NCBI RefSeq assembly: GCF_041687215.1
Contig: NZ_JAWLCI010000015.1
Span: forward strand, 1-64,000
DNA length: 64,000 bases
Source of the DNA: Mariniphaga sp041687215
Lineage (GTDB): Bacteria; Bacteroidota; Bacteroidia; Bacteroidales; Prolixibacteraceae
Direction of reading: 5' to 3'
Below the pieces are notes generated by a model. That model was not told where the DNA came from. It was given only the letters and a program-made list of their open reading frames with translations, and did not search any database. This document shows, one piece after another, positions 31,487 through 40,403 of the stretch; position 1 is the stretch's first letter; each line of letters starts with the position of its first letter. The position numbers and the translations under genes are program-made.

Positions 31487-33058
31487 ATGAAAACATTAAT
31501 TTTTTCAATGACATTTTTTTTCTTTTTAGCCGGTTGCCAGAACCGAACGATTGAAAATGTGAATATTTCTTTCACTGACGGCGAAACGGTACGGATCCCA
31601 AAAAGTGAGTTGCAGGACAAAATCAAAGGCGGCTGGGCTGGCCAGGTGATTGGCTGCACGTATGGCGGGCCCACCGAATTTCAGTGGAACGGCACCATGA
31701 TTGGCGACCATGTTCCCATTCCCTGGGACGACACCCGCATGTTGTGGTATTATGAAAATTCACCGGGTTTGTACGACGATGTGTATATGGATTTGACTTT
31801 TGTGGATGTGTTTGAAAAGCACGGCCTCGATGCGCCCGATTCGCTTCATGCACTGGCTTTTGCAAGGGCGGAGTATCCGCTTTGGCATGCCAATCAGGCT
31901 GCACGTTACAATATTCTGAACGGAACAATGCCTCCCGCATCCGGACACTGGAAAAACAATCCGCATGCCGACGATATTGATTTTCAGATTGAGGCTGATT
32001 TTGCCGGAATGATGGCACCGGGAATGCCCAACTCAGCCGCTGAAACCGGCAACCGGATTGGTCACATTATGAACTACGGCGATGGCGTTTACGGTGGAAT
32101 TTATGTGGCGGCCATGTATTCGCTGGCATTTGTTTACGACGATATGGAATTCATTGTGGAAGAAGCGCTGAAAACTATCCCGCCCGAAAGTGAATTCTAT
32201 CAGTGCATTGCCGATGTTATTCAGTGGTACAATCAAAATCCTGGCGACTGGAAAACGGCATGGTTTGAAGCTCAAAAGAAATGGACATTCGACAAAGGCT
32301 GCCCCGACGGTGTTTTTCGGCCGTTTAATATCGATGCAAAAATCAATGCAGCATACATTGTTATCGGATTGTTGTACGGAAAAGGCGATTTCGGGGCAAC
32401 CGTGGATATCAGCACCCGCTGCGGATACGACTCCGACTGCAATCCGGCCAATGCTGCCGGAATTCTCGGTGCTATGATTGGCTACAGCCAAATACCTGAT
32501 TACTGGAAACAGGGAATCGGCAAGGTTGAAGATTTGAATTTCCAATATACCGATATGTCGCTCAATAAAGTGTATGACATCGGTTTTGATCATGCAGCGG
32601 AAATGATAGAAAGAAACGGGGGAAGCGAAGAGGGCGATGATTTCCTGATTCAATACCAGGCACCGCAATCCGTTCCGGTTGAAGTAGGTTTTGAAGGACT
32701 TCTCCCGGTTGAACGCAGAAGAATTGGCAAGCATGTCACCGAACAGAATTCTGAAATCTCGTTTGAAATTGAAGGTTGTGGATTTGTGGTTGGCGGAAGA
32801 GCAGCCAAAGAAAATCAGTTGCCTGAAGCTGTCCTTGAACTGGATGTTTTTGCTGACGGTGAACTGCTTGAAACGGCAAAACTGCCCACTCATTGGCTGA
32901 TTCGCCGGCACGAAGTAACCTGGAAATACGACCTGCCGGAAGGGAAACATTCCATTACACTGAAAGCCCGGAACATTCCCGATGGATACCGGATTGAAAC
33001 AGGCGATTTGCTGGTTTATTCAACGGATGATCCGGGAACAAGGGTTTATTTTGAGTAA
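31487..33058 (+). CDS. ADP-ribosylglycohydrolase-fold lipoprotein
   Basis: Lipoprotein signal FFFFLAGC (Cys17) exports it to the periplasm or outer membrane. The body (about 45-395) has the ADP-ribosylglycohydrolase (ARH) fold: GGWAGQVIGCTYGGPTE at the start, the metal-type DDTRM, and CGYDSDCNPANAAGILGA, the counterpart of the ARH GGDTDT motif. A C-terminal beta domain of about 110 residues may bind sugar. ARH enzymes cleave ribosyl-protein or ribosyl-base bonds. With ribokinase next door, release of ribose from an ADP-ribose-like or riboside substrate is plausible. Confidence 0.83.
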   Translation: MKTLIFSMTFFFFLAGCQNRTIENVNISFTDGETVRIPKSELQDKIKGGWAGQVIGCTYGGPTEFQWNGTMIGDHVPIPWDDTRMLWYYENSPGLYDDVYMDLTFVDVFEKHGLDAPDSLHALAFARAEYPLWHANQAARYNILNGTMPPASGHWKNNPHADDIDFQIEADFAGMMAPGMPNSAAETGNRIGHIMNYGDGVYGGIYVAAMYSLAFVYDDMEFIVEEALKTIPPESEFYQCIADVIQWYNQNPGDWKTAWFEAQKKWTFDKGCPDGVFRPFNIDAKINAAYIVIGLLYGKGDFGATVDISTRCGYDSDCNPANAAGILGAMIGYSQIPDYWKQGIGKVEDLNFQYTDMSLNKVYDIGFDHAAEMIERNGGSEEGDDFLIQYQAPQSVPVEVGFEGLLPVERRRIGKHVTEQNSEISFEIEGCGFVVGGRAAKENQLPEAVLELDVFADGELLETAKLPTHWLIRRHEVTWKYDLPEGKHSITLKARNIPDGYRIETGDLLVYSTDDPGTRVYFE

Positions 33059-33094
33059 TAGTGAATCAATGCAAATTCTGATAGGGAATAATGT

Positions 33095-33163
33095 TCCCGC
33101 AGATATCGCTGATTTACGCAGAAAAAAATTAAAAATCAGCGTTTATTTGCGTCATCTGCGGGA
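33095..33163. repeat. CCCGCAGAT-type palindromic repeat, copy 2
   Basis: Inverted repeat bounded by TCCCGCAGAT and ATCTGCGGGA, with an internal pair ACGCAGA / GCGT. Family member of 26338-26401; it lies in the 179-base gap before the collapsed nucleoside hydrolase gene. Confidence 0.65.
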
Positions 33164-33237
33164 AATATTAAAGTGTGACGAACAAACTATTTGTAATTGC
33201 AATACTGGTTTTTCAACTAAATAAAATTGAATGAGTT

Positions 33238-33501
33238 ATGAGAATTTCAATCGTTTTATCTTTTTTCCTTTTTACAGTTTTCGCCGGTACAGAGCAGGTA
33301 AAAATCATTTTCGACACATATTTTAGAGGTGGTGTTGGAAAATATTGGGAAAAAGTGGTCAACGGCTTCTGCGTGGCCAAAGAAAACAACGACAATTACT
33401 GGGTTGAGAGCGATAAATACAATTACGCCTACCTGGTGCTGAAAAAGAAGCCGGAAGAAATGGCCCGGCTCATTGAATCCATTATGTTGAATCAGTTTTA
33501 A
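33238..33501 (+). pseudogene. Internally deleted nucleoside hydrolase relic
   Basis: 87 residues: a signal peptide (MRISIVLSFFLFTVFAG), a stretch VKIIFDTYF that matches the nucleoside hydrolase start (KIIFDTD) but lacks the following catalytic Asp residues, and a C-terminus NNDNYWVESDKYNYAYLVLKK...MARLIESIM that matches the end of the same family. About 200 central residues are missing, so it cannot be an active hydrolase. It lies just upstream of two intact genes of the same fold. It could still make a small exported protein. Confidence 0.6.
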
Positions 33502-33511
33502 TACGATAAAA

Positions 33512-34813
33512 ATGAAATTATCTTTTTTATTCCGACTTAAATTCAATTTGCTGTTTACAGCAATTGTAACTTGTTCTGTTTCTATCGGAAATGAAACCGG
33601 TAAACCGGCAGTTATCATCACTCAGGATGGCGAAGTGGACGACAGGAGCTCCTTTGTACGATTTCTGCTTTACACCCCTGATATGGATTTACGGGGAATA
33701 GTTGCAACCAATTCCAAATGGCAAAAGAACGGACACGGCCTGGAATGGATTTACGAAGCGTATGATTTGTATGATCAGGTAAGGGAAAACTTGCTTCTGC
33801 ATAATCCGGATTATCCGTCGGTTGAGTTTTTAAAATCAATCACTGTTTTGGGAAATGAAAATCCGGAACATTTAACCGGCGATGCGCCTTATGTTGATTC
33901 CGAAGGTTCCGAATTGATTTTAAAAGAATTCTTAAAAATTGAAGATAATTTGTTGCATATCAATTGCTGGGGCGGTTTAAATACGGTAGCTCATGCACTT
34001 TGGAAATTCAGGGAAAACCATCCTGCTGAATACAAAAAGAACATTCCAAAGGTTCGGGTAATTGCAATCGATTTTCAGGATGAAGCTGGAGACTGGATCG
34101 TGAACAATATGCCGGAAGTAAGGATTATCAGAAACAATGCGTTTCACATGACCTGGAATTACCACAACGAAGAACCCTTAAAGCATAATCCGCATCCGCT
34201 TTTGATGAGCGAAAAATGGCTCACTGAAAATGTGAAAACGAATCACGGACCGCTTGGTGCATGGTATCCGCAAAAAAACATCAGTGAAGGTGACACGCCC
34301 GCTTTTTTAAATTTTGTGGATAACGGATTAGAGGCTTATAATGATTATTCGCTCGGTGGTTGGGGCGGCCGGTATCAATCTGTGAGAGGCAATTACTGGA
34401 GTGATGCCACCGATGACAACAATATGCAAAAAACACTTTGGCGGTGGATTCCTGATGCTCAAAATGATTTCGCAGCCCGGATGGACTGGTGTGTCCAATC
34501 TTTTGAAGATGCGAATCATTCGCCGGTTATTGAAGAAGTGACTGTACCGGGAACCTTGAACCCGGGTCAGAAAGTGGAGTTAAATGCCACTGCTTCCGAT
34601 CCCGATGGCGATGCAGTTTATTACTGGTGGTGGCATTATCCCGATCCTTCGGGAATGGGGGAATACGTAAAAATCGTTCACGAAACGGCAAATCAAGCAC
34701 ATTTTACAGTGCCTGAAAATTCGGACAAGGATATTCATATTATTCTGGAAGTTTCAGATGATGGCAGTCCGGTGTTAAGGAGATATAAACGGCTTATATT
34801 CAGTTGTAAATGA
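33512..34813 (+). CDS. DUF1593 nucleoside-hydrolase-like exported protein
   Basis: Signal peptide of about 25 residues, then the DUF1593 domain with the nucleoside-hydrolase-type metal loop IITQDGEVDDRSSF (about 35-48) and HINCWGGLNTVAHAL (about 149). From about 345 a C-terminal Ig-like domain with ASDPDGDAVYYWWW. Members such as Sde182 act on plant polysaccharide-related substrates, but the activity is not well defined. Length 433. It overlaps the next nucleoside hydrolase gene by four bases, so the two are made together. Confidence 0.85.
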   Translation: MKLSFLFRLKFNLLFTAIVTCSVSIGNETGKPAVIITQDGEVDDRSSFVRFLLYTPDMDLRGIVATNSKWQKNGHGLEWIYEAYDLYDQVRENLLLHNPDYPSVEFLKSITVLGNENPEHLTGDAPYVDSEGSELILKEFLKIEDNLLHINCWGGLNTVAHALWKFRENHPAEYKKNIPKVRVIAIDFQDEAGDWIVNNMPEVRIIRNNAFHMTWNYHNEEPLKHNPHPLLMSEKWLTENVKTNHGPLGAWYPQKNISEGDTPAFLNFVDNGLEAYNDYSLGGWGGRYQSVRGNYWSDATDDNNMQKTLWRWIPDAQNDFAARMDWCVQSFEDANHSPVIEEVTVPGTLNPGQKVELNATASDPDGDAVYYWWWHYPDPSGMGEYVKIVHETANQAHFTVPENSDKDIHIILEVSDDGSPVLRRYKRLIFSCK

Positions 34814-35871
34814 TGATTTTTAAAAAAAATAATATTATGAACAATAATTTAATCATGGCCGGAAAGGTTCCGGTATTTTTCTTGCTGGCTGTTTTATTCG
34901 GTGCCTGCAATTTATCTGAAAGTTCCAAAATCCCGGTGGTTTTCGATACCGATGCCAACAATGAAGTGGACGACCAGCATGCGCTGGCGTACCTGCTTTT
35001 CAACGGCGACCATTTTAACGTGGAAGGCGTTACGGTGAATGCCACAAGCGCACCAACCGGTTACTCCGAAGAATCGGATGTGAGCGACCACTACGAAGAA
35101 GCCAAACGGGTGATGCAGCTTTGCGGCGGTTTTTACGACAAAATTCCACTCAAAACCGGTGCCAACGGCTCTTTCGAAGAAATTAAGAACCACATTGGCG
35201 AACCGGAATTCGACGGGCACGAAGCGGTTGATTTTATCATTGAACAGGCTATGCAAAAGCGCAATCAGAAGTTGGTTTTGCTACCGGTGGGCAAACTCAC
35301 CAACATTGCCCTGGCGTTGATGAAAGAACCAGCCATTGCCAAAAATGTGCGAATCGTATGGCTGGGGTCCAATTACCCGGAACCGGGCGAGCACAACCAG
35401 GATTGGGACATCGAATCCATGAATTACATTCTGGATTTTGATGTGCCCTTTGAAATGGTTTTGGTGCGTGGCGGAAAACCATCGGGAACGGCTGCTGTGA
35501 TGGTTTCCAGAGATCAGATTTTGCACCGGATGCCTGGAAAAGGGCCTGAAATCGATACTTCGGTTATCGGTCGGCATGGCGGCGAGTTTACCAATTTTGG
35601 CGATTATTCGGTTAACCTGTTTGAACAGTACGGCATGTGGGGCGATCCTCCCGGCAGGGCATTGTTCGATATGGCTGCGGTGGCCGTGGTGAAAAATCCG
35701 GATTGGGCCGAAACCCGCGAAATTCCTGCACCTGTTTATATGGACGGGAAATGGATGGAGCGACCCAACAATCCAAGGAAAATAACCCTTTGGGAGTGGT
35801 TCGATATTTACGGAATTGTGAACGATTTTTTTGTGACAATGGACGATTATAAACTGGTAAAAACAAAATAA
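34810..35871 (+). CDS. Nucleoside hydrolase lipoprotein (IUNH family)
   Basis: Ribohydrolase fold that splits nucleosides to base and ribose. The calcium-binding loop FDTDANNEVDDQHAL (Asp46, Asp48, Asp54, Asp55) is the form common in Bacteroidota. The lipobox is LFGAC (Cys33), so it is outside the cytoplasm, unlike the usual cytoplasmic enzyme. A later start at 34837 or 34855 would give a tidier lipoprotein signal (MAGKVPVFFLLAVLFGAC). The ATGA overlap with the previous gene supports 34810. Ribose released here could be taken up by the GRP transporter. Confidence 0.88.
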   Translation: MMIFKKNNIMNNNLIMAGKVPVFFLLAVLFGACNLSESSKIPVVFDTDANNEVDDQHALAYLLFNGDHFNVEGVTVNATSAPTGYSEESDVSDHYEEAKRVMQLCGGFYDKIPLKTGANGSFEEIKNHIGEPEFDGHEAVDFIIEQAMQKRNQKLVLLPVGKLTNIALALMKEPAIAKNVRIVWLGSNYPEPGEHNQDWDIESMNYILDFDVPFEMVLVRGGKPSGTAAVMVSRDQILHRMPGKGPEIDTSVIGRHGGEFTNFGDYSVNLFEQYGMWGDPPGRALFDMAAVAVVKNPDWAETREIPAPVYMDGKWMERPNNPRKITLWEWFDIYGIVNDFFVTMDDYKLVKTK

Positions 35872-35877
35872 ACCGCT

Positions 35878-37134
35878 ATGAGATCAAGTAAAAAGATAAA
35901 AAATGGAAAGTATTTCATTTTATCATTTATAACACTCTTATTCTTTTTGCCTGTGAACGCACAGGTAAATGATTTGGAAAAATCGATTAACGAGCACCGG
36001 AAAGGTGAAATTATCATAAAGGCAAAGCCAGGTGCCATAATTCGGGTTGAACAACAGGAACATGAATTTTGGTTCGGCTGTGCCATCAGCGATGGTATTT
36101 TTAACGGAAGGGCTTCTGAAAATGATGTGAAAATGTACAAGCAGATTTTCCTTCAGAATTTTAATTCGGCAGTTACCGAGAATGCTGTGAAATGGCCCGG
36201 AATGGAACGGCGAAAAGGAGAAGTGGATTATTCGCTGGTGGATGCCATGCTGGAGTGGACCGAAGAAAATAACATTCCGCTCAGGGCGCACAACCTGTTT
36301 TGGGGTATCGAACGGTTTATTCAACCGTGGGTAAAAGAACTTTCGGATGAAGAGCTGGAAGCGACTTTAAAAAATCGGGCTGAGACGGTAACATCCCGTT
36401 ATAAAGGGCGGTTTGCCGAATACGACCTGAACAATGAAATGATTCACGGCAATTATTACGAAGAACGTTTGGGAGCAGATATTACCAAAAAAATGGCGCT
36501 GTGGGCACAAAATGGCGATCCGGATATCAAACTATACCTGAACGATTACGACATTCTTACCGGAAACATGCTTGACGAATACATGGCGCAAATCCGCGGT
36601 TTGCTGGCGCAGGGCGTTCCCATTGCCGGTATTGGTGTCCAGGGGCACCTTCATGCCGAATCGTTCGACGGCGGAGAACTGAAACGGTCGCTCGATTCGC
36701 TGGCACAGTTCAACCTGCCTATAAAGATTACCGAATTCAATATGCCCGGACAGCGTTCGAAATATTATCAGAACCGCGAGTTGAAAATGACGCCGGAAGA
36801 GGAGCAGCAAAAAGCCAAGGATTTGGTGGATTATTACCGCATCTGTTTTGCCCATCCGGCAGTTGAAGGAATTCTGATGTGGGGTTTCTGGGAAGGCGCC
36901 AACTGGATTCCGCAGTCGTCGCTTTACAAACGCGACTGGACACCTACACCCGCTGGCGAAGCATATCAATTTTTAATTTTTGACGAATGGTGGATGAATG
37001 TCAATGTTTACGGAAACAATAACAGTGAGATATCAGTTCCGGCATTTTTCGGAAAATACAAAATAACGGTTGACGGAAAAACCAAAGAAGTTGACCTGAA
37101 AAAATCCGAAGGAAGAGTAATCGTGGAATTTTGA
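35878..37134 (+). CDS. GH10-family glycoside hydrolase (xylanase-like)
   Basis: Signal peptide to about Ala27-Gln28, then a GH10 barrel: acid/base Glu187 in DLNNEMIHG and nucleophile Glu286 in KITEFNM, with WGFWEGANWIPQ near 340. The early VTENAVKWPGMER is the GH10 substrate-binding strand. A short C-terminal tail (about 365-418) resembles a beta module. GH10 enzymes hydrolyse beta-1,4-xylan. It starts six bases after the nucleoside hydrolase gene. No SusC/SusD pair is present in the window, so it is not a standard polysaccharide utilisation locus. Confidence 0.9.
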   Translation: MRSSKKIKNGKYFILSFITLLFFLPVNAQVNDLEKSINEHRKGEIIIKAKPGAIIRVEQQEHEFWFGCAISDGIFNGRASENDVKMYKQIFLQNFNSAVTENAVKWPGMERRKGEVDYSLVDAMLEWTEENNIPLRAHNLFWGIERFIQPWVKELSDEELEATLKNRAETVTSRYKGRFAEYDLNNEMIHGNYYEERLGADITKKMALWAQNGDPDIKLYLNDYDILTGNMLDEYMAQIRGLLAQGVPIAGIGVQGHLHAESFDGGELKRSLDSLAQFNLPIKITEFNMPGQRSKYYQNRELKMTPEEEQQKAKDLVDYYRICFAHPAVEGILMWGFWEGANWIPQSSLYKRDWTPTPAGEAYQFLIFDEWWMNVNVYGNNNSEISVPAFFGKYKITVDGKTKEVDLKKSEGRVIVEF

Positions 37135-37179
37135 GTAATAAGATTTATGAATTCAGATGCTTACATGTATAACAATTAA

Positions 37180-38349
37180 ATGAAATTAAATATGAAACCG
37201 GGAAAAATTCTTTGCAGATACTTTGTTATTATTGTGCTGATGTTTATTGCACAAAGCTCATTTGCCCAATTGGCTTTACAAGCAGATGATCCGCCCCGAA
37301 AAACGAATATCCCTGAATTTTACAAATCAAAACTTTCAGATATTGAAACCGAAATTAAAGGGTTGAAAACCGGGAAAGCAAAAGTAATTGCCACCTCTCC
37401 GGGAGGATTGCCGGTATATGCCGTTTTTTATGGTGAGAAGGAAAATTTTCAATCGCATGCAAACTATAATTCGGCAGTTGGCGCCCGTAATCCGGTTTAC
37501 TATGCCATGAAAGATGAAAACACAAAACCTGTGGTATATTTTATTGGGCCGGTACACGGACAGGAACCGGAAGGAATTGTTGGATTAATTAACCTGATTC
37601 GTGTTGCAGAAACCGGAAAAGATTACCGCGGAAAAGCATGGCCTGAATTAAAGAATTTTTTTGAACAGTGTCGGGTAATTATTATCCCTTGTGGCAATCC
37701 GGATGGAAGAAAACGCTGTCCGTACGACAGTTTTGTTGGCATTCCGCAGGAAACCATGACGAAATACGGGCAGGGAACAAAAAAGGACGGAACACTCTGG
37801 CGGTGGCCGCATTCAAAATCATTGCACCCGATGGTTGGAGATGTTGGTATTTTGGGAGCTTATTACAATAATAATGGCATTAATATTATGCACGACGAGT
37901 TTTTTTCTCCAATGGCAGAAGAAACAAAAGCCATCTTTAAAATTGCTATGGAGGAAGCGCCGGATATTGCGGTTTCACTGCATTCGTGTTCATGTAATCC
38001 GTTTATCATTCAGAATGCTCATGCCCCGTATTTTATGAAAGAACGAATTGCTGATTTGGCACAAAAGCTTAATCAGCAATATATTGATTTGGAATTGCCC
38101 AATATGGGGCAGGGCTGGGGATTAAGCATTTCGGTTGATGATTTTTCACCTTTTCCCCAACAGTCGTTTAATATGGTTAGTGCTTTACACTATGCATCAG
38201 GCACAATGGCTTTTACGTTCGAAAGTCCCCACGGTACCATTGAAGATGGCGCTACGTATGATGAAATTCTTGATATCCAACTGGTTTTGTATCGGGAGAT
38301 GTTCAGTTACATCATGGATAACCGGTTGTATTGGAAGAATACAGAATGA
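37180..38349 (+). CDS. Exported M14-family zinc carboxypeptidase
   Basis: Signal peptide ending near SSFAQ30. Zinc ligands: His126 and Glu129 in PVHGQEPEG, and His in VSLHSCSC (about 269). The catalytic Glu is in FTFESPHG near the end. Length 389. Substrate could be a peptide or an amidated cell-wall or glycopeptide fragment. It follows the GH10 gene by 45 bases on the same strand and is the last gene of the cluster. Confidence 0.87.
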   Translation: MKLNMKPGKILCRYFVIIVLMFIAQSSFAQLALQADDPPRKTNIPEFYKSKLSDIETEIKGLKTGKAKVIATSPGGLPVYAVFYGEKENFQSHANYNSAVGARNPVYYAMKDENTKPVVYFIGPVHGQEPEGIVGLINLIRVAETGKDYRGKAWPELKNFFEQCRVIIIPCGNPDGRKRCPYDSFVGIPQETMTKYGQGTKKDGTLWRWPHSKSLHPMVGDVGILGAYYNNNGINIMHDEFFSPMAEETKAIFKIAMEEAPDIAVSLHSCSCNPFIIQNAHAPYFMKERIADLAQKLNQQYIDLELPNMGQGWGLSISVDDFSPFPQQSFNMVSALHYASGTMAFTFESPHGTIEDGATYDEILDIQLVLYREMFSYIMDNRLYWKNTE

Positions 38350-38499
38350 GATTATAACTTTTTTATTTTGTGCTGATTGACCTGTTTCTCGAATAGGTGG
38401 TCATATTGTTTAATTTCAGAGAATTATTGAAACCTAGGTAATACATTAATTGTCAATAATATATTCTTGTTCTGGCAAAACCATTTTGCCTGAAGTTGG

Positions 38500-39609
38500 C
38501 TACTTTAATCTGTGCTCTTCTTTATCCATTTTTTTCCAAAATGTTTCGTTTTTCTTATGCATTTCATTACTCAGCAAAAATGCGAGAGGTTTTGTCCGGT
38601 TATTATTATCGAGAATAATTTTAACTACGCCAATTGCCGGAATAGCAATTAGAATTCCTGTAATTCCCCAAATAAAACCACCAAGTATTATAGCAATTAA
38701 TGCAAAAAGAGGATTAATTGACACGCTGCTTCCTACAACTTTAGGTGTAATAATATTGCCTTCGAGTTGTTGAATAATGAAGTACATGGCTGCAACGGCA
38801 GCGGGTTGCCACCAGGTATCAGTGGTTGCCAATGCATATAAAAATGGCAGAGTTCCTCCCAATGTTGTGCCGATATATGGAATAACAGCTAAAAATGCAG
38901 CTAACAATCCCCAAAAAACTGCATATCGGACGCCAATAATTAGCAGCCCCACACTATTCAAAACGGCAAGTATTGCTATTACAATAAGCAAACCATATAA
39001 ATATTTTTGTATGGTTCCCTGGATTTTTTGAAGTATCGCATTTATATTTTCTTTTTTCTCTTTTGGCGCCTGAATGAGTAAAAACTTTTTAAAATTTTCC
39101 TGATACCATAGAAAGAAAAAAACCAGAAGAAGGATCAAAAATAAGTTGAAAATAAATGTTGTTACCGATGAAATTCCTTTCTGAGCAAAAGCCAAAGTGT
39201 TGTCTGCCAGTTGAGGGATGTTCTCCATCAGATTAGACCCATTCATGTCAAAACTGGATTTTAATTTAAAGTTTGTGTTTAACCATTCGAAAATCTTTTG
39301 CAATCCTTCACTTATTTTTCCGGTAATATTCTCCAAATCGTTTATAATTACCGTTAATTGCACTGAAAATAGCGTGACAACAATACTAAGACCCACAGTA
39401 ACGGTAAGTAGCGTAAGTAAAATTGCAGGTATTTTATATTTTACGAGACGCTGGAAAAAATGTGAAAGCGGCTGCAGCATAATGGTAAAAAGAATTGAAA
39501 ATGCCAGGGGCCCCAGAAAGAATTTTCCCTGTTTTAGAATAATGAACCCTAAAACAATAACTAAAAACAAATTGGCCAACCGCTGAAAAGAAATCGGTTT
39601 TTGTATCAT
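38500..39609 (-). CDS. PerM/AI-2E-family membrane transporter
   Basis: 369 residues with about eight membrane helices in the AI-2E transporter (PerM) pattern: two N-terminal helices, a long soluble stretch, then a C-terminal bundle with the family phrase IPYIGTTLGGTLPFL. Proteins of the family export small molecules or act as sodium/proton antiporters; naming it an AI-2 exporter would go beyond the sequence. It follows the CBM9-like gene by 41 bases. Confidence 0.88.
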   Translation of the reverse strand: MIQKPISFQRLANLFLVIVLGFIILKQGKFFLGPLAFSILFTIMLQPLSHFFQRLVKYKIPAILLTLLTVTVGLSIVVTLFSVQLTVIINDLENITGKISEGLQKIFEWLNTNFKLKSSFDMNGSNLMENIPQLADNTLAFAQKGISSVTTFIFNLFLILLLVFFFLWYQENFKKFLLIQAPKEKKENINAILQKIQGTIQKYLYGLLIVIAILAVLNSVGLLIIGVRYAVFWGLLAAFLAVIPYIGTTLGGTLPFLYALATTDTWWQPAAVAAMYFIIQQLEGNIITPKVVGSSVSINPLFALIAIILGGFIWGITGILIAIPAIGVVKIILDNNNRTKPLAFLLSNEMHKKNETFWKKMDKEEHRLK

Positions 39610-39650
39610 TTAAATGAATTTGAAAATGTAAAAACCTTCTTGAAATACAA

Positions 39651-40298
39651 TTATTCAAAAGTCACTTTTCCAAAATACTCCGGTCGGTGGTAGTCCGGAT
39701 TTTCAGTTTTTACGGGATTCCAGGTTACATAATGTGCAACGGCAGTTTCATCGCCGCATTTGTAAAAATTAGCAGTTGCTTTTAATTCATTAAACGATTT
39801 TATAGTGCTGAAGGCGAATACTTCTATGGGAATCCGAATCATCATTTCCCATTCAAAATTTCCCGATCTGTCATTAAACGGAGCGCTTCCAAGCGATGAT
39901 TTTATTTCTATTTTTTCAATTACAGAAGGATCAACAAACTTCCTGTTTCCTCTGCCCGGACCATAGGCCAGGTGAATGGTGCCGATACAACTGAACTCAA
40001 AATTGTAGTAGTTTTCACCATCAACCGAAATAAAAAACTCCACACAACTGTCTTTGTAAACATCGCCGTTGGTGCGGGTTTCCCTGGCTCGCAGGTGTTT
40101 CTCGGTAACGTAATATTTCAGCCAGATTTCATTTCCAATATGGCCAATCCTGAAATTTACGCTGGGGAGGTATTTAAAGTCTTCCCAATTTAACAATTGA
40201 ATGGGATGGGTCACGGCCTGTTTTTCCAGCAGGTTTTCTGCCTCGGCAAACGAAACGGATTTTTTGGCGTTAATTTTTTTTACAAAAAGCTGGTTCAT
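39651..40298 (-). CDS. CBM9-like carbohydrate-binding domain protein
   Basis: 215 residues forming one DUF1083/CBM9-type beta-sandwich (about 40-215), with EIWLKYYVTEKHLRA and the calcium-site-type DSCVEFFIS. No signal peptide is present, so it appears cytoplasmic, unlike most CBM9 proteins. No catalytic residues are recognised. A ligand cannot be named. It is upstream of perM on the same strand and divergent from the SNF2 helicase. Confidence 0.8.
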   Translation of the reverse strand: MNQLFVKKINAKKSVSFAEAENLLEKQAVTHPIQLLNWEDFKYLPSVNFRIGHIGNEIWLKYYVTEKHLRARETRTNGDVYKDSCVEFFISVDGENYYNFEFSCIGTIHLAYGPGRGNRKFVDPSVIEKIEIKSSLGSAPFNDRSGNFEWEMMIRIPIEVFAFSTIKSFNELKATANFYKCGDETAVAHYVTWNPVKTENPDYHRPEYFGKVTFE

Positions 40299-40364
40299 GT
40301 CGCTTAATTTGAATTTTTGTAAAGATAACGAATATTTTTCCTTTCACGTTTCCCCATCTACCTG

Positions 40365-40372
40365 TATATTTG
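40365..40372 (+). promoter_or_regulatory. Candidate promoter -7 box of the SNF2 helicase gene
   Basis: TATATTTG (TAnnTTTG), 31 bases before the ATG. No TTTG at the -33 distance. Confidence 0.45.
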
Positions 40373-40403
40373 AGGTTCTTTTTTTAAACACCTTTAATCT
40401 GAA

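Noticed and set aside
27033..38349. Standard polysaccharide utilisation locus
   Set aside because: There is no SusC/SusD pair, and the ribose-type genes dominate.
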